A stretch of DNA of 64,000 nucleotides from Sipunculus nudus (taxonomy: Eukaryota > Annelida > Sipuncula > Golfingiida > Sipunculidae), in NCBI GenBank assembly GCA_026874595.1, contig CM049318.1, positions 48,948,750 through 49,012,749 on the forward strand. Reading direction: 5' to 3'. The notes below the pieces were generated by a model. It made no database searches, had not been told where the DNA came from, and was given only the letters and a program-made list of their open reading frames with translations. Numbering within the stretch: position 1 is the stretch's first letter; every line of letters begins with the position of its first letter. Made by a program: the position numbers and the translations under genes. Positions 61,401-64,000 of this stretch are shown in pieces.

Positions 61401-63556
61401 TGATAGGAAAATGTGCTACTGCCCTGTCATGTAGTCATACACTGGAATGGACTTCTGTGGATGTAAATGTTTAGTTAAGCTAGTATTAAAAAATGGAGGC
61501 GTTTACCTCAAACAACAAAATTTAGAAAAAATTATATGTGTATGTTTGAACCAGACCCTAGAGGTTTGATAACATTAGTATTAACTCAACTTAGGAGGCC
61601 CTCAACATCCAACACCCTGCTCTGGACCTGGGCCTGAAACCTTGTGATAAAATTCATCCTTGAATGTTAATGATGAAATGGATGTAATGAATGTAAATGT
61701 CAGTTAAAAAGGGATGTATATCTTCAGCATTTTCTGATTTAAATGGTTTGTAATGTACAGTGCTCAGTGGCATTCACGTCATGAAATGTAAAGAATAGAA
61801 ATCATTCATTTATTGATACGAAAATGTTTTGCTTTCAGATGTTCCTGGATGCCTTGAGTGCCAAGTTGAGTAACCACGCCCACTTTACCAGTCGTAAGGT
61901 AAGGTAATTGTGTAAAATAATCCTTGACACAAACTCTCCTAAGTGTGTCCACTTGGTTCTAGTTTGGTAATTTTTTGTCTAGTTACAGGAAGCTGAACTT
62001 AGCCATTTGGCCATGTAAGCATACTCAGATTACAATCTCAGAAATGACTGGAGCTAGCAGCGCCAAATTATATGCAGATGTTAGTCACATGACTCATATT
62101 TGAAATTGAGGTATGGGTGACACCACCTGCACTGATATGGCTTTTATTGGGTCTTTTATGGGTCTTCCTCAATACATTAACTTATACTGTCTCAGGAACG
62201 GCAGGAGTTAGCATCATCAAATTTTATGCAAATTCAGTCATATGTCAAAGGTGTTTGGATAAAAGTTTTTGTGACTCCACATGTATTGATTGGATCTAAT
62301 GATGAAAAACCTAGTAAACCTTGAACATACCATAAATATTCCTGAACATTTGTTAAGTATCTAAAGAATGTCAATATTCATTCTGTGATCAAATACAGGG
62401 TAGCTGATGGTAGAAACATCACTGAGTTTACTCTCTTTTTTCAAAGTGGTCAATTCTTGAATTATTTAACCCCTATAGACAGCTGAGTGGCATGACCCAT
62501 GGGTCCCTTGTTTTTTCATGCTTATAACTTTCAAAGCATGCTGCTCTATTTTTCTAGAACACTTTGTCTTTTTTTTCTGTCATTTTAACCTTTTTCTTGC
62601 TTTTTATGGGTTTATAATATATTTCACAGGGAATTTATTGCTCAGCCTGTTCTGTTTTGTTATTTATGAAAACAGTGTAACCTCCATCTATAATTGGCTT
62701 TATGGGCATATTTGGGACAGGCCAAACTGCCCACTTTATAGAGCTGCCCACTATATGAAGACAATGTCCACAATTTGAATAACTGAAAAAACGAGACACT
62801 TAGAAACTGTCCATTGTATACAGATGCCAACTTTATGAAGTGTCCACTGAGAGAAGTACAACTGTGCTTATATACATCCATTATATTTAATCATGAAACT
62901 TTTGAAAACACAAGATCCTCATTTAACATATAGCTGTGCATGAGTTACATACTGCATGTCATTCACTTCAATCTTAAGCTGTATTTTCATGGGTGTGTAT
63001 ATGGGTATATACCTGAAAAATGGCTCACATGATTTTGTGACTGTGTTGTTTCCACAATTTTATCAGCATACACGTGATTGTATGATTCCCTTCAGTCTTA
63101 AGCTGTATTTTCATGGGTGTGTATATGGGTATATACCTGAAAAATGGCTCACATGATTTTGTTACTGTGTTGTTTCACACAATTTTATCAGCATACACGT
63201 GATTGTATGATATATGTGAAATTACCACAGGAGTACTTCTCAGGGATCTGGGGTAAAATGACATCACCATCTTTTTTGGAAGGCCTGTTTGATCCACTGT
63301 ACAATACGTCTGCCAGTTTTTCTAGCACAATTGCATATATGTGCACATGCAAACACCTATTTTTCTCACATATATGCCCACATTGAATCACAGCTTTACT
63401 GTTCCTTCAGCTGAACCCATCAGAGAAAAGTCTGGAGTATGGACGAGACTTCCGAATCAAGCATTACGCTGGTGACGTGCAGTACAGTGTGGCTGGGTTT
63501 ATTGATAAAAACAGAGACACGCTCTTCCAAGACTTCAAGAGACTGCTCTATAACAG
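7605..63556 (+). CDS. MYO1D: Unconventional myosin-Id-like gene, 5' part (13 exons, motor domain, incomplete at the right edge)
   Basis: Class I myosin motor: an actin-activated ATPase that links membrane to actin filaments. Joining 7605-7702, 27872-28080, 29899-29992, 43994-44159, 44641-44694, 45369-45464, 54220-54339, 58222-58425, 59110-59237, 59630-59744, 60997-61107, 61839-61898 and 63411-63556 gives one open frame of 1601 nt (533 codons plus 2 nt). Visible motor motifs are the P-loop GESGAGKT (residues 103-110), switch I NSSRFG (159-164) and switch II DIYGFE (379-384). The wording around them ([47 protein letters not shown]) follows MYO1D rather than Myo1A/B/C or E/F as I remember the families; MYO1G, the sister paralogue of vertebrates, is the main alternative name. 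Established for the family: Drosophila Myo31DF and vertebrate Myo1D set left-right asymmetry. Role in this organism is inference. Neck and tail exons are outside the window. Confidence 0.95.
8402..8471. repeat. (TA)n microsatellite, 70 bp
   Basis: The longest uninterrupted TA run in the window. Confidence 0.95.
14420..14608. repeat. Minisatellite of CCCCACTAACACRACCA type, left part
   Basis: Repeats of about 16-18 bp built on CACTAACACNACCAC. The array is split by the hAT-like MITE and resumes at 15449. Confidence 0.9.
14609..15448. mobile_element. hAT-like MITE (840 bp) inserted in the minisatellite
   Basis: Ends are TAGTGTTGGGACGATACAGG and, reverse complemented from the right, TAGGGTTGGGACGGTTACCG. 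The 8 bp ACTAACAC stand on both sides (14601-14608 and 15449-15456), the duplication length of hAT transposons; because ACTAACAC is also the minisatellite core, this is supportive, not proof. Inside lie repeated GATATCGTGATA-type palindromes and a direct repeat of CAGAAGTCTGTAAGCACAC-like text (15137-15240). No transposase. Confidence 0.7.
15449..15770. repeat. Minisatellite of CCCCACTAACACRACCA type, right part
   Basis: Continuation of the array left of the MITE, about 18 more units with ACCACC, ACGACC and ATGACC variants. Confidence 0.9.
17580..17621. repeat. (TA)n microsatellite
   Basis: Pure TA run; beside it (17635-17770) is a block of repeated GTAGAAACYATGATC/GAGTTTCTACTGGTAGAGA text that forms inverted repeats. 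Confidence 0.9.
19623..22701 (+). mobile_element. Pearl/HINE-like (Helentron-related) element, copy 1
   Basis: Starts TTTTTAGCTCAGCTGACTG with a short GTCYG-rich tract, and ends CAGCTGAGCACAGTGACCCA then TGGGTCCCTTGTT. The interior contains two copies of a roughly 675-bp unit (about 19725 and 20398 onward: ATAATGTTAGATGTCCCCAA ... TTTGCCCAACTTTGRCCAYG). The (GTCY)n tract, central tandem repeats and subterminal inverted CAGCTGAGC/AGCTCAGCTG fit HINE/pearl elements described in bivalves and insects. No protein-coding capacity. Confidence 0.65.
24285..24325 (+). repeat. Isolated 3' end of a pearl/HINE-like element
   Basis: Reads TTCAGCTGAGCTTCATATCC then CATGGGCCACTTGTT, the terminal motif of the family, with no clear 5' partner; the block to its left (from about 24050) may be its body. 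Confidence 0.5.
25217..25236. repeat. Poly-G run
   Basis: About 19-20 consecutive G bases on the + strand. Confidence 0.9.
25691..26070 (+). repeat. CCCGTC/GACGGG-headed interspersed repeat, copy 1
   Basis: Starts TATACCCTCATCTTTGACAG then GACGTATTATGG, followed by diverged repeats of GGCAAAATNCATNCATATTT and TAATGAGGTCAGAGGTCA. Further copies are at 28153, 28781 and 58497. No coding capacity. Confidence 0.6.
26631..26843 (+). mobile_element. tRNA-derived SINE, copy 1 (3' truncated)
   Basis: Head with GAGAACAGGGCTCAAAGCCAG and a B-box-like CAGTCTGAATCTC, then the body shared with the copies at 32039 and 61171 (CTCACAAACGAGTGCATCTT then TTGGGGGTTCCTTA). It stops before the GCAGTAGTCACCAGGCCTG part. 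Confidence 0.65.
27872..28080 (+). CDS. MYO1D: Myo1D exon 2 (residues 33-103)
   Basis: The acceptor is ccttgcag. The exon finishes Arg33 and continues [20 protein letters not shown], then [20 protein letters not shown] and the [14 protein letters not shown] segment, ending at DTCIVISG, whose Gly codon is split by the phase-1 intron just before the P-loop. Donor gtttgt at 28081. Reading into the intron gives LCFLG and a stop, so retention would truncate the protein. Confidence 0.96.
28153..28635 (+). repeat. CCCGTC/GACGGG-type repeat, copy 2
   Basis: Head reads CACCTATGAAGGGATGAATT then ATGG; the body carries TTTAATGAGGTCAGAGGTCA. Confidence 0.6.
28781..29310 (+). repeat. CCCGTC/GACGGG-type repeat, copy 3
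   Basis: Best-preserved head: TACACCCGTCTATGACGGGA then CATATTATGG. CCCGTC-TAT-GACGGG is a perfect 6-bp hairpin. The body matches copy 2, including GTCAGAGGTCACAAGACATA near the end. Confidence 0.7.
29637..29845 (+). mobile_element. tRNA-derived SINE, copy 2 (internal deletion)
   Basis: Starts CTGTGGGCTAGGGGTAAAAC (A-box region), then jumps to the 3' body GTGCAGTAGTCACCAGGCCT and ends GGAGGCGGTTAC. The middle, including the B box, is missing compared with the copy at 32039. Confidence 0.65.
29899..29992 (+). CDS. MYO1D: Myo1D exon 3 (P-loop, residues 103-134)
   Basis: Acceptor aaacag, donor gtaagg. It completes the Walker A/P-loop [12 protein letters not shown] and continues [20 protein letters not shown]. 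The [10 protein letters not shown] stretch is the position of myosin loop 1, which tunes nucleotide release in class I myosins. Phase 2 out: Arg134 is completed by exon 4. Confidence 0.96.
30123..30306. mobile_element. Short MITE with TGTGTCGAA-type TIRs (184 bp)
   Basis: Left CAGTGAAACCTCATTGTGTC, right (reverse complement) CAGTGAAACCTCGTTGTGTC, flanked on both sides by TA. Same family as 1219-1842. The 10-kb-plus separation and matching ends make this a solid family assignment. Confidence 0.8.
32039..32447 (+). mobile_element. tRNA-derived SINE, copy 3 (full length, about 400 bp)
   Basis: The head TGTGGTCTGTGGGTAGAGCA (A box) and GTGAGTTTGAATAAC (B box) are spaced as in a tRNA. The body includes CACTCACAAACAAGTATGCC and CAGTAGTCACCAGGCCTGG, and the element ends in an A-rich AAATAAAAAAAA-like tail. 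Short ORFs on both strands here are not genes. Confidence 0.8.
33509..38434 (+). mobile_element. Pearl/HINE-like element, copy 2 (outer element, interrupted)
   Basis: Starts TTTTTAGCTCAGCTGACTAT. Bases 33514-33542 form a near-perfect hairpin (AGCTCAG-C-TGACT-ata-AGTCA-T-CTGAGCT) followed by a (GTCY)n tract. It is cut at 33728 by the inner element and resumes at 36015 with TTTTATTAGAAACCTATTTT, which is the family sequence that should follow. It ends AACAGCTGAGCGCCGAGGGT then CCCTTGTTT near 38434. Confidence 0.65.
33729..36014 (+). mobile_element. Pearl/HINE-like element, subfamily 2, nested in copy 2
   Basis: Starts TTTTTAGCTCAGCTGACTTT and ends GTCAGCTGAGCGTCATGACC then CATGGGTCACTTG. The interior is a tandem array of about 339-bp units (GCAGACTGGTGRCGCCACCT at about 34011, 34351, 34689 and a partial one near 35805). 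A C-run sits at 34914-34933. Confidence 0.7.
38553..40246. mobile_element. TA-flanked inverted-repeat element (1.7 kb), no transposase
   Basis: Left end CACCAGAACCTGTCATGAGG, right end (reverse complement) CAGCAGAACCTGTCGTGAGG, TA on both sides. Internally a roughly 300-bp segment is repeated (GGTGACAGCNGCCGAATGCTCC region near 39110 and 39375). Resembles non-autonomous pogo/Tigger-like elements. Confidence 0.75.
41387..41423. repeat. (TA)n microsatellite, left flank of the foldback element
   Basis: Pure TA run; a matching run flanks the other end of the foldback element. Confidence 0.9.
41424..43434. mobile_element. Foldback element with 268-bp inverted arms (2 kb)
   Basis: Arms at 41424-41691 and 43166-43434 are inverted copies of each other, beginning TGTCAAGGCCCAGATTGCGA. 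Each arm is rich in GATC palindromes (GGATCTTAGATC, TTGCGATCGCA) and in CCAGCC/GGCTGG. The centre contains an old piece related to the 3' part of the pearl/HINE-like family (about 42130-42980 matches about 37720-38434). No coding capacity. (TA)n lies outside both ends. Confidence 0.8.
43437..43481. repeat. (TA)n microsatellite, right flank of the foldback element
   Basis: Pure TA run; the partner of the run at 41387-41423. Confidence 0.9.
43994..44159 (+). CDS. MYO1D: Myo1D exon 4 (switch I, residues 134-189)
   Basis: Acceptor catgcag, donor gtgtgc (non-canonical at +3 to +6 but a normal GT). It encodes [40 protein letters not shown] and [17 protein letters not shown] at residues 159-164 is switch I. 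This is the most conserved exon in the window. Ends in phase 0. Confidence 0.97.
44160..44640 (+). other. Myo1D intron 4 (481 nt, phase 0)
   Basis: AT-rich, no repeat family or exon recognised. A GGTGATATTTTACTGGG-like repeat occurs twice (about 44500 and 44575). Confidence 0.85.
44641..44694 (+). CDS. MYO1D: Myo1D exon 5 (residues 190-207)
   Basis: A 54-nt exon, phase 0 on both sides, acceptor ctttattcag, donor gtatat. It encodes [18 protein letters not shown], the myosin segment that follows LLEK (SRVxxQxxGERxFHxFYQ in class I). Confidence 0.95.
44695..45368 (+). other. Myo1D intron 5 (674 nt, phase 0)
   Basis: It contains a long imperfect inverted repeat: TGTTACAGTTTGTTTTGACT near 44989-45008 pairs with sequence near 45100-45123 (reverse complement of AGTCAAAACAAAATGTAACA). 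This looks like a small decayed hairpin-forming MITE. Confidence 0.8.
45369..45464 (+). CDS. MYO1D: Myo1D exon 6 (residues 208-239)
   Basis: A 96-nt exon, phase 0 on both sides, acceptor tttttcag, donor gtcagc. It encodes [20 protein letters not shown] then [12 protein letters not shown]. This part of the upper 50-kDa subdomain varies among class I myosins, but the Y-Y-NQGG pattern is typical. The 8.75-kb intron that follows holds the two candidate cassette exons described separately. Confidence 0.92.
47964..48035 (+). CDS. Candidate cassette exon 6a of the Myo1D gene (24 codons)
   Basis: Seen: gtcatatag acceptor, 72 nt with no stop, donor CGG|gtaagg (strong). Length is divisible by three and the frame is open in phase 0, the phase of the surrounding intron 6, so inclusion keeps the myosin frame. 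The peptide starts [10 protein letters not shown] and ends KKLQRRNSR, with seven Lys/Arg, no acidic residue and an RRNS sequence that fits the PKA consensus R-R-x-S. I do not recognise it from other Myo1D proteins. It would be inserted between Gln239 and Val240. It could still be a chance ORF; transcripts would decide. Confidence 0.5.
48036..48212 (+). promoter_or_regulatory. Short putative intron between candidate exons 6a and 6b, with possible regulatory motifs
   Basis: Holds an octamer ATTTGCAT (48069-48076), a perfect 12-bp palindrome ATGAATATTCAT and a TAATTAATCATTAA run. These are motif matches only; no function is shown. Confidence 0.3.
48213..48281 (+). CDS. Candidate cassette exon 6b of the Myo1D gene (23 codons)
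   Basis: Seen: cattaacag acceptor with a weak pyrimidine tract, 69 nt open in phase 0, donor ATG|gtaaac. It lies 177 nt after candidate exon 6a. By my count 35 of 69 bases are G or C, against very AT-rich surroundings. The peptide runs [11 protein letters not shown]...TNRVEYM: seven Lys/Arg and four acidic residues. With 6a it would add 47 residues with about +10 net charge. The weak acceptor would suit regulated inclusion, which is inference. Confidence 0.47.
48958..49400. repeat. 41-bp tandem array, about 10-11 copies
   Basis: Unit approximately TTTTGGGTCAACACATGCAC then TCAAGTGAAAGAGACAGTAAA. Adjacent copies are 41-46 bp apart and moderately diverged. Confidence 0.9.
50916..53175. mobile_element. 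TA-flanked MITE (about 370 bp) split by a nested element
   Basis: Left end CAGTAGAGGGTCATTTATCC, right end (reverse complement) CAGTAGAGCGTCCTTTATCT, with TA on both sides, as in pogo/Tigger-like MITEs. The interior is interrupted from 50954 to 52846; without it about 37 bp and 329 bp remain. Confidence 0.7.
50954..52846 (+). mobile_element. Pearl/HINE-like element, copy 3 (nested in the MITE)
   Basis: Starts TTTTTAGCTCAGCTGACTAT; hairpin at 50959-50987, (GTCY)n at 50991-51028 (the cleanest tract in the window). Interior unit as in copy 1 (ATAATGTTAGATGTCCCCAA). A C-run is at 51840-51862. Ends CGTCAGCTGAGCACAGTGAC then CCATAGGTCCCTTG. Confidence 0.7.
53727..53930. repeat. 68-bp tandem repeat, three copies
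   Basis: Each copy starts TTTTGAAAATTCCAGGATAA and carries a TTTGGTAWTAACAC-like end. Confidence 0.85.
54220..54339 (+). CDS. MYO1D: Myo1D exon 7 (residues 240-279)
   Basis: A 120-nt exon, phase 0 on both sides, acceptor tcttttcag, donor gtaata. It encodes [20 protein letters not shown] and continues to [10 protein letters not shown]. The SIDD...AFxxxGF...LHLGN run is the standard myosin pattern; the GN comes from the first codons of exon 8. Confidence 0.94.
56611..56798. mobile_element. Small palindromic MITE with GCGGATCCAGG ends (188 bp)
   Basis: Left CAGAAGCGGATCCAGGGGGT, right (reverse complement) TCAGGGGCGGATCCAGGATT. Internal GGACCCCCCCTTTT occurs three times. The overlapping ORFs on both strands result from the palindrome. 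Confidence 0.7.
56818..56950. repeat. 65-bp tandem duplication
   Basis: TGATTGCAACTTTTGCAACA and the following AATTCTAATATTTTAACTT occur twice in succession. Confidence 0.9.
58222..58425 (+). CDS. MYO1D: Myo1D exon 8 (residues 280-347)
   Basis: A 204-nt exon, phase 0 on both sides, acceptor tttgtag, donor gtctgt. It starts [11 protein letters not shown] and ends HGRDAFAK. The stretch from [14 protein letters not shown] to RDAFAK is the cardiomyopathy loop region, in which class I myosins carry the TEDS regulatory residue; I do not assign that residue without an alignment. Confidence 0.95.
58426..59109 (+). other. Myo1D intron 8 (684 nt, phase 0)
   Basis: Contains a diverged CCCGTC-type repeat (about 58497-58780: TGTCCGTCACAAACGGGATG then TATTATT). 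No exon seen. Confidence 0.8.
59110..59237 (+). CDS. MYO1D: Myo1D exon 9 (switch II, residues 348-390)
   Basis: Acceptor gaattttag, donor gtaaag. It encodes [20 protein letters not shown], then [24 protein letters not shown] (379-384) is switch II. From memory the loop after KAVDVQT is about six residues shorter than in vertebrate MYO1D. Phase 2 out; Ser390 is completed by exon 10. Confidence 0.96.
59238..59629 (+). other. Myo1D intron 9 (392 nt, phase 2)
   Basis: AT-rich, no repeat or exon recognised. Confidence 0.85.
59630..59744 (+). CDS. MYO1D: Myo1D exon 10 (relay helix, residues 390-428)
   Basis: Acceptor ttgtacag, donor gtaagt (near-perfect). It encodes [20 protein letters not shown] and on to [11 protein letters not shown]: the relay helix of the motor, one of the best-conserved myosin signatures. 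Ends in phase 0. Confidence 0.97.
59745..60996 (+). other. Myo1D intron 10 (1252 nt, phase 0)
   Basis: A short (CA)n tract lies near 59762-59795. The 3' end is the 31-bp splice-site array. Between them (59800-60680) nothing is recognised. Confidence 0.85.
60685..60996 (+). repeat. 31-bp tandem array made of copies of the exon 11 splice acceptor
   Basis: Unit: TTGTATTTCAG, then GTGGATTACT, then GTAAGGACAG. Acceptor-like CAG|G positions are followed by exon-like bases at 60747, 60778, 60809, 60840, 60871, 60902, 60933 and 60964, a strict 31-bp period; the real exon start at 60997 is 33 bp after the last. Two degenerate units precede at about 60685 and 60716. Most units also carry CTGTAAG, a good 5' splice site. 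Confidence 0.95.
60997..61107 (+). CDS. MYO1D: Myo1D exon 11 (residues 429-465)
   Basis: Acceptor tgtatttcag, donor gtgaga. It encodes [20 protein letters not shown], then [17 protein letters not shown]: relay loop and following helix. Its acceptor and first ten bases are repeated many times in the intron just before it (see the 31-bp array). This copy is chosen as the real one because only here does the frame continue as myosin (VDYFNN); the upstream copies read into stops. Confidence 0.95.
61108..61838 (+). other. Myo1D intron 11 (731 nt, phase 0)
   Basis: About half is a SINE copy starting some 60 bp after the donor. No extra exon seen. Confidence 0.85.
61171..61515 (+). mobile_element. 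tRNA-derived SINE, copy 4
   Basis: Head GTAGAGTACAAGACACAAAG with a damaged B box (GTGAGAGTTTCAC), then the shared body (CACAAATGAGTGCACCTTTC, CAGGCCTGGTTTACACC) and end GGAGGCGTTTACCTCAAACA. The reading frames of about 60-100 residues here are SINE sequence or exon 11 running into the intron. Confidence 0.75.
61839..61898 (+). CDS. MYO1D: Myo1D exon 12 (residues 466-485)
   Basis: A 60-nt exon, phase 0 on both sides, acceptor gctttcag. It encodes [20 protein letters not shown]. Two donors overlap: gtaagg at 61899 and gtaatt at 61904. The first keeps the frame into exon 13; using the second would add 5 nt and break it. Confidence 0.94.
62478..62515 (+). repeat. Isolated 3' end of a pearl/HINE-like element
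   Basis: ACAGCTGAGTGGCATGACCC then ATGGGTCCCTTGTTTT. The sequence to the left (from about 61980, with repeated GGCAGGAGTTAGCATCATCA-like text) may be its body. Confidence 0.55.
62966..63210. repeat. 124-bp tandem duplication, two nearly identical copies
   Basis: Copies begin CTTCAATCTTAAGCTGTATT (62966) and CTTCAGTCTTAAGCTGTATT (63090). I see only a handful of differences, including one indel, so the duplication is recent. Confidence 0.9.
63411..63556 (+). CDS. MYO1D: Myo1D exon 13 (residues 486-534, last exon in the window)
   Basis: Acceptor gttccttcag. It encodes [20 protein letters not shown], then [20 protein letters not shown] and DFKRLLYN: the HYAGDVxYxVxGFxxKNxD signature of the lower 50-kDa subdomain. 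The donor is the atypical gttcag; it is supported by phase (AG, completing Ser in the family) and by the in-frame stop eight codons on if it is not used. The next exon is outside the window. Confidence 0.93.
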
Positions 63557-64000
63557 GTTCAGAAAAACACTGATTTAAGAACACTCAGTTTAAGGAACTA
63601 GATTTGTTGATAAGTTTAGTTTAATGAACTAGAATTTGTTGAAAAGTTCAGTTTAATTAACTACCGTAAAAGTCATTGCAGAAGTCGCGACTTGTACTAG
63701 GAAATCGAATTCTAAAAACTAGAATTTTCTAGCAAAGTCGGGGTGCGACTTGTAATACGTACTTATCCCGTTTCTGTCAGCTTTCCCGGTACATGGAACG
63801 ACGTCAGTTGAGCGATAATCGGCAATACCTTTAACCAGTGCTTTGTGAAACGTCTTTCCCCAATAATTTACACTTTTAACCATCTCTTATGCTTTATATT
63901 TTGTGAACTGACGAAATTTTCATTTTATTAACATTAAATGCAAATTTTAAATTTGCACCAGTTCAAGACCTACCCGTTCTGACAAGTCGCCATTCAAGTA
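63557..64000 (+). other. Start of Myo1D intron 13, runs off the window
   Basis: AT-rich. From about 63660 it contains GTCGCGACTTGTACTAGG and a second GGGTGCGACTTGTAATACG, then GACAAGTCGCC at the end; these related pieces may belong to a transposable element cut by the window edge. Confidence 0.6.

Larger units (their letters stand above)
61899..63410 (+). other. Myo1D intron 12 (1512 nt, phase 0)
   Basis: It holds an isolated pearl/HINE-like 3' end, a possible CAGTGTAACCTC-type MITE (about 62663-62868) and a 124-bp tandem duplication. No extra exon seen. Confidence 0.8.

Overview
This is animal nuclear DNA: AT-rich, repeat-dense, with one intron-containing gene on the + strand and no bacterial-style gene packing. 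The gene is the 5' half of an unconventional class I myosin of the Myo1D type (relative of vertebrate MYO1D and Drosophila Myo31DF). Thirteen constitutive coding exons can be placed with AG/GT boundaries and consistent phases from the ATG at 7605 to the donor at 63556. They encode 533 complete codons plus 2 nt of the motor head. The rest of the motor, the IQ neck and the TH1 tail lie beyond the right edge. The repeat complement suggests a mollusc, perhaps a bivalve: pearl/HINE-like elements with (GTCY)n tracts, CCCGTC...GACGGG-headed repeats and tRNA-derived SINEs. The species is not identified.

Layout. 1-7604 is upstream DNA with no recognisable gene. It holds long AT/GT/GA microsatellites, a 21-bp minisatellite, a MITE with inverted ends, and a cluster of three TGTTACG...GTAACA segments, two of which look like solo LTRs. 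Exon 1 (7605-7702) is followed by a 20-kb intron. Exons 2 and 3 lie at 27.9-30.0 kb, exons 4-6 at 44.0-45.5 kb after a 14-kb intron, exon 7 at 54.2 kb, exon 8 at 58.2 kb and exons 9-13 at 59.1-63.6 kb. Intron bulk comes from transposable elements: pearl/HINE-like elements at 19.6-22.7, 33.5-38.4, 51.0-52.8 and 54.6-58.0 kb, one of them nested in its own family; a hAT-like MITE; TA-flanked inverted-repeat elements; a foldback element with 268-bp arms; and a SINE family with four copies.

Most interesting points. (1) Two unlisted short ORF segments inside intron 6 (47964-48035, 72 nt, and 48213-48281, 69 nt) have splice sites on both sides, lengths divisible by three, and stay open in exactly the phase that intron 6 needs. 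They look like cassette exons that would insert 47 strongly basic residues, including an RRNS motif, into the upper 50-kDa part of the motor. (2) The acceptor of exon 11 has been copied into a 31-bp tandem array. Each good copy carries a 3' splice site, ten exon-like bases and often a good 5' splice site, directly abutting the real acceptor. (3) Clean nested insertions define the ends of the pearl/HINE-like family. All of this is read by eye; no alignment or database search was run.
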